A stretch of DNA of 41,279 nt, from positions 1 through 41,279 of the forward strand of contig JAEDMN010000003.1 of assembly GCA_016302985.1 (NCBI GenBank). Reading direction: 5' to 3'. The translations under genes were made by a program, and so were the position numbers. Positions 1-7,483 of this stretch are shown in pieces (position 1 is the first letter of the stretch; each line of letters begins with the position of its first letter). Below the pieces are notes generated by a model. It was not told the origin of the DNA. It saw only the letters and a list, made by a program, of their open reading frames with translations, and did no database searches. The DNA comes from Kiritimatiellia bacterium (GTDB taxonomy: Bacteria > Verrucomicrobiota > Kiritimatiellia > RFP12 > UBA1067).

Positions 1-179
1 GGCTGATCGCCGCTGTCAACCTTGGCGGCGACTCGGATTCCATCGGGGCGGTGTTCGGGCAGATCGCCGGGGCGTACTCTGGCTTCGATGCGATTCCCGA
101 CCGCTGGGTGAAGGCGGTCAAGACTTGGCGCCAGGTTGATGAACTCATCGAGGGTTTTCTCGATGCTTTGGATCGCTGA
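1..179 (+). CDS. ADP-ribosylglycohydrolase, C-terminal fragment (5' end outside window)
   Basis: The first complete codon is at 3 and the TGA is at 177-179, giving the last 58 residues of a larger protein. The fragment contains NLGGDSDSIGAV followed by GQIAGAYSG. This matches the C-terminal signature of the ADP-ribosylglycohydrolase (ARH/DraG-like) family, in which the paired aspartates of the GGDxD motif bind the catalytic magnesium ions. The family removes ADP-ribose from proteins or small molecules in the cytoplasm. The remaining residues fit the helical end of the fold. It lies on the same strand as everything else, but a probable promoter separates it from the next gene, so it is probably a separate unit. 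The substrate cannot be told from this fragment. Confidence 0.85.
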   Translation, partial: LIAAVNLGGDSDSIGAVFGQIAGAYSGFDAIPDRWVKAVKTWRQVDELIEGFLDALDR

Positions 180-222
180 TTCCGCTATGAGAAACGACCA
201 TGTTGTGAGCCATTGCGTCAGC

Positions 223-252
223 TTGACAGGCACGGATTGTAGATGGTAATAT
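223..252 (+). promoter_or_regulatory. Probable sigma70-type promoter for the large repeat protein
   Basis: A perfect TTGACA (223-228) is followed, after an 18-base spacer, by TAATAT (247-252), which is preceded by TG at 244-245. Transcription would start near 259, leaving a leader of about 85 bases before the ATG at 344. It is the only promoter in the window with a consensus -35 box. Confidence 0.45.
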
Positions 253-343
253 TCCGCCAGATTAATGGCCTTTGTCCTGGGAATTGACTGGAGAACGGCG
301 TGGAGCCATCCGGCGTTTAACACCTCAACAAGTCAGGATCAAT

Positions 344-3300
344 ATGAATACGCTCAAGTGCACGATTCTTGTTCTCTCGGCGATGGCCCTGCAGGCCGCG
401 TGCGCGGAACGGCTGACCTATGCGGGACCGAACGGAGGGACCTGGCACGCCGCCGGCGTCTGGCGCAACGAGGCCGGCGCATCCGTCAGCTGGACGGACG
501 GCGCGACGGCCGTCGTGGGCGACGTGGACCTCGTCCTGAACGCGAACGCCGTGGCCGAGGGATTCGACTGGACGCCCGCCGCGCGGCGCATGCTGACGGG
601 CTCCGGACGGCTCTCGATCGGGGCCGGCGGCCTCGTCAACGGCGGGGCGTTTGAAGCCAACTTCTCCAATGTCGGCGGCCTCCATCTGACCGTGGACCAG
701 ACCTGGACGTCACGGGCGACCTCGGGCGCGGGCATGATCTGCCTCGACGGCCAGCATCCCGTGACGACGGCGGAGGGCGTCACGGTGACGGTGACGGAGC
801 GGACCCAGCTGCGCTGGAACGCGCGGGCCGCGCTGCCCGCCACGACCACGTTCCACGTCGTCGCCCCCGCCTACATCTCGTTCTCGTCCGGGAACGCGGC
901 CTTCGGCAGCCCGACGGTCATCCTGGACGGCAACGGCAATCGGCTGTCCTTCGGCAACCGCTACGACCAGAAGAACTGCATCGACGGCGTCCTGGCCTCC
1001 GTCCTCCATCTCCGCAACGGCGCGGACATGGTCTTCGTCCCCGGCTACGCCACGCAGCTCGGCATTCCGCGCATCGTGGTGGACGGCACGCCGGCCGCCG
1101 GCGACACGTCCTCGATCTACGGCGCGGCCGACACGTCGCTGACCCGGTCGCAGACGGTGGTCGACGTCGCGTCGGGCTGCTGTCTGGACTTCTCCCTGAC
1201 CTGTGCGGAAAAGGACGTCTCCGCGTCCTTCGTGAAGACGGGCGAGGGGTTGATGAAGCTCCAGTCCGCGAAGGCCGTCTTCACGGGCGGCGTCGACATC
1301 CGCGCGGGCACGGCCGAGATTGCCTCGGTCGCAGGCGCGGGCACGGGACCGGTTGCGGTCGCGTCCGGCGCCACGCTTGCGCTCACCGCGGCCGGCACGC
1401 TGCCGAACGCCGTCTCGGGCGCCGGCACGCTGATGCGTTCCGGCACGGGCCTCCTGGAACTGACGGGCGACGTCTCGGGCTTCTCCGGCGACATGGCGCT
1501 CGTGTCCGGTACGCTGCGTACGCCGCTGCTGGGGCGTTCGGTCGCCTTGTCCGAGGGCGCGGCCTGGGCGGTCACGGGCGAGCATGCCTACGAGATTGAT
1601 ATCGCGCCGCGCCTCGCCCCCGACTCGGCCGGCACGGTGCTGGCCGGTGCGGGCGGAACGTGCGAGGTCGAGACGCTGGACGCCGCATCGCCTGTGAAGC
1701 TGGACGCGGAGAAGGGCGGTCTGCTGCACGCCGACGCGCTCGTGGGCGCGGGCTGGACGAAGTCCGGCGACGGCGACGTGCGCATCGAATCCCTTGCCCG
1801 CTACACGGGGACGACGCTCACCGTTTCGGCGGGCGTGCTCCAGTTCGCCTCGCCCGCGGTCATCCCCGCGGGGTGTACCGTCCTGACGGACGGCGACGGC
1901 ATCGTCCAGTTCGACGTCGTAGAAGGGTACGACGCGTCGAAAATCGGCGGCACGCAGGCCGTCGCGTTTGCCGACGGGGTCTCGACGACCGTGGACACCT
2001 CGTCCCCGGACGGCGTCCCGGGCCGGCTGTCCGTGGCCGAGGGCCGGACGCTGAACGTCACGAAGCTGACGGGAACCGGTGACTTCTACAAGCGGGGCGC
2101 AGGCACGCTTTGCCTTTCCGGCGCCGAGGCGTTCGCGGGACGCATCTACGTGCTCGGCGGCAAGCTCGAGATCGTCGGCGATGCGGGCGTCAACGACATC
2201 GTGGTCTCGAACGGTGTCTGTTCCGCCGTCGGTTCCGGCACGGTGCTGCGCAACACGTTCAAGGTCCATGGCGGCGTGCTGCAGGCCGACGCAGGCGGTT
2301 CGCTGGGCGCGGGAACCCTGACGCTCACGTCCGCCGGCACGGTGTGCGTGACGAATGGCGGCACGTTCGGCTGGAGCGCCCTCGCGGTTTCCGCCGGCAC
2401 GGTGCGGGTCGCGCAGGGGGGCGTCGTCGCCACGACGGCGCTGACGACGAAGCCCGGCGGCACGCTGGCGGTTGTCGATGGATCCGGGATTTCGGCGGCG
2501 CTGACGCTGTCGGGCGGCGCGCTGTCCTTCGAGTCCGACACGGTTCTCGCCGTGCCCGTGACGCAGACCGCGACGACGGACATCCGGGTCGCGGACGGCA
2601 AGGTCGCGACGCTGACGGGGCTCTTCACGAACGAGGGCGGCAAATGCCAGCCCAAGGGCCCCGGCGAACTCGTCTTCGCGGGCGGCGGTTCCTTCCTGCC
2701 GGCCAACGCGGAGCTGTTCGTGCAGGGCGGCACCGCGACGATCGCCACGAACGACTTCACGTTCGGCGCCTATTTCGGTGTGGAGAACGCGGGCAAGATG
2801 CTCCGTGTGACGGATGGCGCGAAGGTGACGGCGCAGGGTGACGGGAAGGGGCTCCACATCGGCACGGGCAAAGACATCGAGAGCGTTCTGGAGGTTTCGC
2901 GGGGCGCGGAGGTCGAGCTGCAGGCGGGCATCCACACGCAGCTGGGCGCCGGGGCCGACGCCATCGGACGCATCCGCGTGGTCGACGGCGGCGTGTTTCG
3001 CCATCTGTCGGACCAGTATTTCAGGCTGTCCGCCAGTGGCGGGACCCGTTCCAGCGTGGAGGTGCGCGGTGGCACGTTCCAGACGACGCAGCCGCTGACG
3101 AAGGGGAGCGGGACGTCCGCCGAGGTCGTGTTCGAGAACGCCACGCTGGTCGTGGGCGCCGGCATGACGCTCGTCGGCGCGAACATCACGGGCACGGTCG
3201 CCGGCGAGAACACGCTCGACGTGGGCGGGTACGCCGTCGCGCTCGACGGCGCCTGGTCGGGCGACGGCTCGCTGGCGGTGACGGGTGCGGGCGGGACGTT

Positions 3301-4822
3301 CGCCCTGGCCGCGTCGCAGCCGGACTGGACGGGCGCACTGTCCGTCCAGGGCGCCGGTCTCGCGCTTGGGGCGGACGTCGATCTCGCGAACGCATCCGTC
3401 TCGGTGTCCGGCGGCGAGATCTCCGTGGCGTCCGGGCGGGCGTCGCTGCCGCTCCTTGCGGGCGCATCCGCCGTGAAGTCCGGTGGGGGGACGCTGCAGA
3501 TTTCGGCCGTGGACGATCCTGCCTTCGAACTGGTCGTCGAATCGGGCGCGGTGCAGGTCGTGCCCCGCGCGAAGCTGCGTCCCGCCGGCGTGCCCGCGGC
3601 CTGGCTGGACGCGACGGTCGCCGCGTCCTTCACGAAGAGCGGCAACGCGATTTCCCAGTGGGCCGACCGCCGCGGCGCGGGCCATTCCTTCTACGCGAAG
3701 CAGGTCCGGAACGCGCCCGTCTACAATGCGGACGGCTTCGACGGGCGTCCGTTCGTGGACTTCGGCATCATGGCGGACTCCGCCAAGGGCCGTTCCGGGG
3801 ACAACCGCATGCTGGAGTTCGGGGCGGATCAGACCAACATCCGCACGGTGTTCTGGATGGTCGGCAGCCGCAACGGCGGCGGCTTCCTGCTGGGCGACAC
3901 GCACGTCGACGGCAGCGCGCGCTGCTTCCACCGGTCCGCCGGCCCGGACACGACCTACGGCGCCGTGCCGTCGGATCCCCTCTGGCACAGCGGCGCGGAT
4001 CGCGGAGGCTGGGTCAAGGGCGGTACGACGTGGCTGAACGGACAGGTGGTCGATGGCACGAAGACGGGTCTGAGCGGCGGGTGGGACCTGGTCGGGTGGC
4101 GGCTTTCCGAAGCCGACGACGCGGCCAACCGCACGCCGACGGCGATCTGGCTCGCCTCCTGCTACAACGACGCGGGCGGGCGTCTGAACGGCGGACAGGA
4201 CCTCGCGGAAATCCTCATCTACACGAACCGGCTGACGGACGCCGAGGTCCGTGCGACCCAGCGCTACCTGGCGGACAAGTGGCTGCCTACGAACGCGGCG
4301 AACCGCGTCACGTTGAGCCGGCTCGTCATGCGGGGCGCCGACACGTCCTTCACTTCGCCGTCGGGCGTGCCCGTCTTCGTCGGGGAGGTCCTGGTCGAAG
4401 GCACGGGCGTCACGGTGCGCGGCGTCGAGGCCGGACCGTCGGACCAGGTCGTGCTGGGCACGGTGCACGTTGCGTCCGGCGCGGAGTGGGACGCCGCGGG
4501 ATTCCGGGGCACGGAGGTGACGAACGTCGCGTTCGAGGCGGACGCGGTCGTCTGCGCGACGGTCGACGCGCAGGGACGGTCCGAAGGCCTGACCGTGCAG
4601 GGAAGCGTCTCGCTGCCCTCCTCGCTCCTTTACCGCGTCGCGAATCCGGAGAGGACGGACGTGCACCGCGCGGAGATCCTCAAGTCGCTCGGCGTCTTCG
4701 CCGGTTCGCCGTCCTGGACCCGGGCGCCGGGTTCCGACTCCGGCGCCGTGGTGTCCACCGACGCCGCGGCGCACGCGCTGGTGCTCAAGGGCCATGCGGG
4801 CACGGTGATCTATATTCGCTGA
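344..4822 (+). CDS. Giant exported autotransporter-associated beta-strand repeat protein with LamG-like domain
   Basis: The protein has 1492 residues. The ATG at 344 is chosen because AGGA (335-338) sits just upstream and a signal peptide (MNTLKCTILVLSAMALQAACA) follows at once; the frame stays open upstream to 272 but without such features. The body is rich in Gly, Ala, Thr and Val, with repeated units of the type SGAGTL..SGTGLLELTG and GTGDFYKRGAGTLCLSG. These match the autotransporter-associated beta-strand repeat, which predicts a long beta-helix. Residues about 1078-1316 form a concanavalin-A/LamG-like domain (AWLDATVAAS, ISQWADRRG, NRLTDAEV). More beta repeats follow to the end. I see no C-terminal beta-barrel translocator and no PEP-CTERM-like anchor. 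Such proteins are common in PVC genomes and are presumed to be surface proteins or adhesins that may bind polysaccharide. The exact role is unknown. Confidence 0.85.
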   Translation: MNTLKCTILVLSAMALQAACAERLTYAGPNGGTWHAAGVWRNEAGASVSWTDGATAVVGDVDLVLNANAVAEGFDWTPAARRMLTGSGRLSIGAGGLVNGGAFEANFSNVGGLHLTVDQTWTSRATSGAGMICLDGQHPVTTAEGVTVTVTERTQLRWNARAALPATTTFHVVAPAYISFSSGNAAFGSPTVILDGNGNRLSFGNRYDQKNCIDGVLASVLHLRNGADMVFVPGYATQLGIPRIVVDGTPAAGDTSSIYGAADTSLTRSQTVVDVASGCCLDFSLTCAEKDVSASFVKTGEGLMKLQSAKAVFTGGVDIRAGTAEIASVAGAGTGPVAVASGATLALTAAGTLPNAVSGAGTLMRSGTGLLELTGDVSGFSGDMALVSGTLRTPLLGRSVALSEGAAWAVTGEHAYEIDIAPRLAPDSAGTVLAGAGGTCEVETLDAASPVKLDAEKGGLLHADALVGAGWTKSGDGDVRIESLARYTGTTLTVSAGVLQFASPAVIPAGCTVLTDGDGIVQFDVVEGYDASKIGGTQAVAFADGVSTTVDTSSPDGVPGRLSVAEGRTLNVTKLTGTGDFYKRGAGTLCLSGAEAFAGRIYVLGGKLEIVGDAGVNDIVVSNGVCSAVGSGTVLRNTFKVHGGVLQADAGGSLGAGTLTLTSAGTVCVTNGGTFGWSALAVSAGTVRVAQGGVVATTALTTKPGGTLAVVDGSGISAALTLSGGALSFESDTVLAVPVTQTATTDIRVADGKVATLTGLFTNEGGKCQPKGPGELVFAGGGSFLPANAELFVQGGTATIATNDFTFGAYFGVENAGKMLRVTDGAKVTAQGDGKGLHIGTGKDIESVLEVSRGAEVELQAGIHTQLGAGADAIGRIRVVDGGVFRHLSDQYFRLSASGGTRSSVEVRGGTFQTTQPLTKGSGTSAEVVFENATLVVGAGMTLVGANITGTVAGENTLDVGGYAVALDGAWSGDGSLAVTGAGGTFALAASQPDWTGALSVQGAGLALGADVDLANASVSVSGGEISVASGRASLPLLAGASAVKSGGGTLQISAVDDPAFELVVESGAVQVVPRAKLRPAGVPAAWLDATVAASFTKSGNAISQWADRRGAGHSFYAKQVRNAPVYNADGFDGRPFVDFGIMADSAKGRSGDNRMLEFGADQTNIRTVFWMVGSRNGGGFLLGDTHVDGSARCFHRSAGPDTTYGAVPSDPLWHSGADRGGWVKGGTTWLNGQVVDGTKTGLSGGWDLVGWRLSEADDAANRTPTAIWLASCYNDAGGRLNGGQDLAEILIYTNRLTDAEVRATQRYLADKWLPTNAANRVTLSRLVMRGADTSFTSPSGVPVFVGEVLVEGTGVTVRGVEAGPSDQVVLGTVHVASGAEWDAAGFRGTEVTNVAFEADAVVCATVDAQGRSEGLTVQGSVSLPSSLLYRVANPERTDVHRAEILKSLGVFAGSPSWTRAPGSDSGAVVSTDAAAHALVLKGHAGTVIYIR

Positions 4823-4840
4823 TTTCCACAGGAAGGCCGT

Positions 4841-4870
4841 CTGCGCCAGCAGTTCATACGGCTGGCGCAG
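4841..4870 (+). terminator. Perfect 10-bp inverted repeat, possible terminator
   Basis: CTGCGCCAGC (4841-4850) and GCTGGCGCAG (4861-4870) are perfect reverse complements separated by a 10-base loop. The stem starts 18 bases after the stop of the large repeat protein gene. No T-tract follows, so it is either an atypical terminator, a 3'-end stabiliser, or a protein-binding palindrome. Confidence 0.4.
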
Positions 4871-4961
4871 CGTCGTGAGGCATGGTCGTGCTGCCGGAGA
4901 CGATCGAGTCGACGCCCGTCGTCTTTCCGCTGTTCTCGGCTTTCTCTCGTCAACATTCCGC

Positions 4962-4967
4962 TATAAT
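4962..4967 (+). promoter_or_regulatory. TATAAT -10 box directly before the GH32-like gene
   Basis: A consensus TATAAT (4962-4967) ends 8 bases before the ATG at 4976. Transcription starting 6-8 bases downstream would begin at or next to the start codon, predicting a leaderless or nearly leaderless mRNA. The bases before the ATG (CCTCC) are not a Shine-Dalgarno. No convincing -35 box is visible. Confidence 0.55.
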
Positions 4968-4975
4968 AATCCTCC

Positions 4976-7354
4976 ATGAAACATCGAATTCCTTTTTTCT
5001 CGCTGGCCGCAGGCGTCGCCCTGGGCGCGGTGGCGGGGCCCGCCGTCTCATTGTCCTTCGATTCGCCGGAGGCGTTCCTCCGCGACGCGGGGACTTCCGG
5101 TACGGTCTTCAGGCATCATGGCGAAGTGCAGTTCGACGAGGATGGGGTGAAGGGCGGCTGCGCCTTCTTCGACGGCGGCAGCTGGCTCGAGGCGGAGACG
5201 TTCCCGGCCGCGCTGAAGACCGGCGGCGCACCCTATACCGTGAGCGCCTGGATCCGCGTCGCGGCCGAGGCGCACCGGAACGCGGGCTGGGTGAGCTGGG
5301 GCGACAAGGCGACGGGGTGCGGCAACTCGCTGCGCCTGAACGGCCCGGACGAGATCCACAACTACTGGAACAACCGCGACCTGACGGTGCGTGCGGAGGG
5401 CGTCGCCGACGGCCGCTGGCACTACGTGACGGCGACGTTCGACGGCCGTGTCCGCACGGTCTACATGGACGGCGTCCCGTGCGGCGCCAACGAACAGCGG
5501 CCCGACATCGGGCGGACCCTCTTCCAGGTCGGCCGCACGATGCATGACGCGGCGTTCAAGGGCTGGATCGACGAGCTGGCGGTCGAGAACGCGGCCGTCG
5601 ACGCGGCGACGGCCTTCGAACGCTACCGCGCGGCGATCACGCCCCGGGCGCTGGCCCGCCTGAAGCCCGTGCCGCCGCCGAAGACGCTGCGCGCCACGAC
5701 GGTTCCCGCCCCGTCGGAGAAGTTGCTGAAGGATGGGTTCTCGGTCCGTCTGAAGGTCGATCTTGGCGCCGTCCGCGCGGACGAGGCGCTGGGCTCGTTC
5801 GGCCCCGTCCGTTTCGGCCTCCGCCTGGCGGGACGGGACAAGGCGCATCTGCGCTACGACCGCGCCGCGGGGAACTACCTCGGCTTCCCGATGCCGGACG
5901 GCACGTGCCCCGTGATCGAGGCGGTCGTGGACGCCAAGGCGGGACGCGTCGGCATTCCGCTCGGCGTGCTGGATTCCTCCCGCAAGGTTCACGACGTCGT
6001 CCTTCGCTGGGCTCCGCCGCGCTGGGAAATCACCGTCGACGGGCACGTCGACGAGGACTTCCCGATGCCGGCTCCCGCGCCCTTTGCCTGGAAGGGCGAT
6101 CAGAACCTGCGCATCCATTCGCCCCGCGTCTCCGCGGAAGTGGTGGAGGTCGGTGCGGTCTGGACGCCGCCCGCCGTGCCCGCGGCGAAGCCGATCGAGA
6201 AGCCGATCCAGTACTGGACCCCGGCGGGACACAACCAGTGGGTGGGTGACGTGGCGCCGGCGTTCCTGAATGGCAGGCTGCATGTGTTCTACCTGATCGA
6301 CCGCCGTCACCACGGTTCGGGCGCGGGGACGGGACGGCACCAGTTCGCGCACCTCTCCTCCGACGACCTCGTACACTGGCAGGAACATCCGCTCGCCGTG
6401 CCGGTGCGCGAATGGTGGCAGACCTGCGGCACGGGCACGCCGTTCCTCAAGGACGGGAAGCTCGCGCTCGCGTTCGGCTGGCACACGTCCCGCTACGGCG
6501 CGCCGGCGAAGGACTTCCCGATCGGCGGCACCTACGCGTCCGCTGCGGACGGCATCCATTTCACCAACGCGGGCGTCATGGTCTCGGAGGCCCAGAATCC
6601 GAGCATCTACAATCTGCCGGATGGCCGCTACGAGCTGGTGACGAGCTACGGCGGCTCGATTGGAATCTTCCATTCCAAGGACCTGCTGAAGTGGGATCTC
6701 TTCGACGCGAAGCTGCCGTTCCGCGGGGACTGTCCCTCGCTCTTCGACTGGCATGGGCACCGCTACCTCCTCCAGGGGTTCGTGAACATGGCGTACAGTC
6801 CGGACGGCACGCCGGGCTCGTTCGTGAACTGGTCGCAGGAGCCGGACAAGCTCTACGACGGCCTCGGGGTGCCGATGGTCGCGTCCTGGAAGGGCGACCG
6901 CCGCCTCTATCTCGGCTGGCTCAACCACGTCTACGGGTGGGGTGGCTGGCTCGTCTTCCGCGAAGTCGTGTACTACCCCGACGGACATCTCGGCCTCAAG
7001 TGGGTGCCGGAGATCCCGCTGCCCGTTCCTCCGCGCACGTATCCGGTTGCGGCCGGCGCGCGCTTCACGCGCCGGTTCCGGCCGCAGGGCAGGGGCGCCG
7101 CGCTGGTGCTCACCGTCGACCCGGCCGAACGGACGGCCTCCTTCGGCGACGACGTGCCGGATCTGAAGTTCGGCGAGGCGCAGTCGGGCGAGAACGTCCG
7201 CATCGGCGGCGTGCGGGGCCTGGACGCCGACTACGCGGTCAAGCTGGTCGTCTACTATGACGCCAAGGCCGACGTGACCATCTTCGACGCGGAAGTCGCA
7301 GGTCAGCGCACGCTGATCTGCCGTCGCGCGGGCCGCTTCGACGAAGCCGAATGA
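4976..7354 (+). CDS. Exported LamG plus GH32-like beta-propeller glycosidase
   Basis: The protein has 792 residues and starts with a signal peptide (MKHRIPFFSLAAGVALGAVAG). Residues about 20-215 form a LamG/concanavalin-type domain (SLSFDSPEAF, YTVSAWIRV, GRWHYVTATFDGRV, GWIDELAVENA). A second beta-rich segment (about 225-400) leads into a five-bladed propeller (about 405-690) resembling GH32/GH43: HNQWVGDVAPAF near 415, FAHLSSDDLVHWQEHP, and GDCPSLFDWHGHRYL near 584. In GH32 enzymes the first site is usually NDPNG and the acid/base site is ECPD. Here the first is replaced by a GDVAP-type sequence and the second by GDCPS, so fructan hydrolysis should not be assumed. Exported clan GH-J or GH43-like activity on a plant or algal polysaccharide is the reasonable inference. 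The gene has its own -10 box immediately upstream. Confidence 0.75.
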   Translation: MKHRIPFFSLAAGVALGAVAGPAVSLSFDSPEAFLRDAGTSGTVFRHHGEVQFDEDGVKGGCAFFDGGSWLEAETFPAALKTGGAPYTVSAWIRVAAEAHRNAGWVSWGDKATGCGNSLRLNGPDEIHNYWNNRDLTVRAEGVADGRWHYVTATFDGRVRTVYMDGVPCGANEQRPDIGRTLFQVGRTMHDAAFKGWIDELAVENAAVDAATAFERYRAAITPRALARLKPVPPPKTLRATTVPAPSEKLLKDGFSVRLKVDLGAVRADEALGSFGPVRFGLRLAGRDKAHLRYDRAAGNYLGFPMPDGTCPVIEAVVDAKAGRVGIPLGVLDSSRKVHDVVLRWAPPRWEITVDGHVDEDFPMPAPAPFAWKGDQNLRIHSPRVSAEVVEVGAVWTPPAVPAAKPIEKPIQYWTPAGHNQWVGDVAPAFLNGRLHVFYLIDRRHHGSGAGTGRHQFAHLSSDDLVHWQEHPLAVPVREWWQTCGTGTPFLKDGKLALAFGWHTSRYGAPAKDFPIGGTYASAADGIHFTNAGVMVSEAQNPSIYNLPDGRYELVTSYGGSIGIFHSKDLLKWDLFDAKLPFRGDCPSLFDWHGHRYLLQGFVNMAYSPDGTPGSFVNWSQEPDKLYDGLGVPMVASWKGDRRLYLGWLNHVYGWGGWLVFREVVYYPDGHLGLKWVPEIPLPVPPRTYPVAAGARFTRRFRPQGRGAALVLTVDPAERTASFGDDVPDLKFGEAQSGENVRIGGVRGLDADYAVKLVVYYDAKADVTIFDAEVAGQRTLICRRAGRFDEAE

Positions 7355-7468
7355 ACCCATGGTCCTCGGCATCGACGTCGTCGATGACCTGGTCGCGGGA
7401 TTCGATTTGCCGGGCGTGAAGGGGATTGTCGGCGTCGGGAACGCGCTTGTCCCGACGGCGACCACATT

Positions 7469-7477
7469 TGATATACT
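7469..7477 (+). promoter_or_regulatory. Extended -10 box before the dihaem/SUMF1 gene
   Basis: TGATATACT is an extended -10 element whose hexamer (7472-7477) ends 6 bases before the ATG at 7484. The predicted transcript would start at about the A of the start codon. The GGAG at 7478-7481 is too near both the -10 box and the ATG to act as a normal ribosome binding site. Confidence 0.5.
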
Positions 7478-7483
7478 GGAGCC

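Noticed and set aside
710..4795. Minus-strand open frame of 1361 codons opposite the large repeat protein
   Set aside because: It is an antisense shadow created by the strong GC bias at third codon positions. The translation is Arg/Ala/Gly-rich with no domain, and the + strand frame has clear domains.
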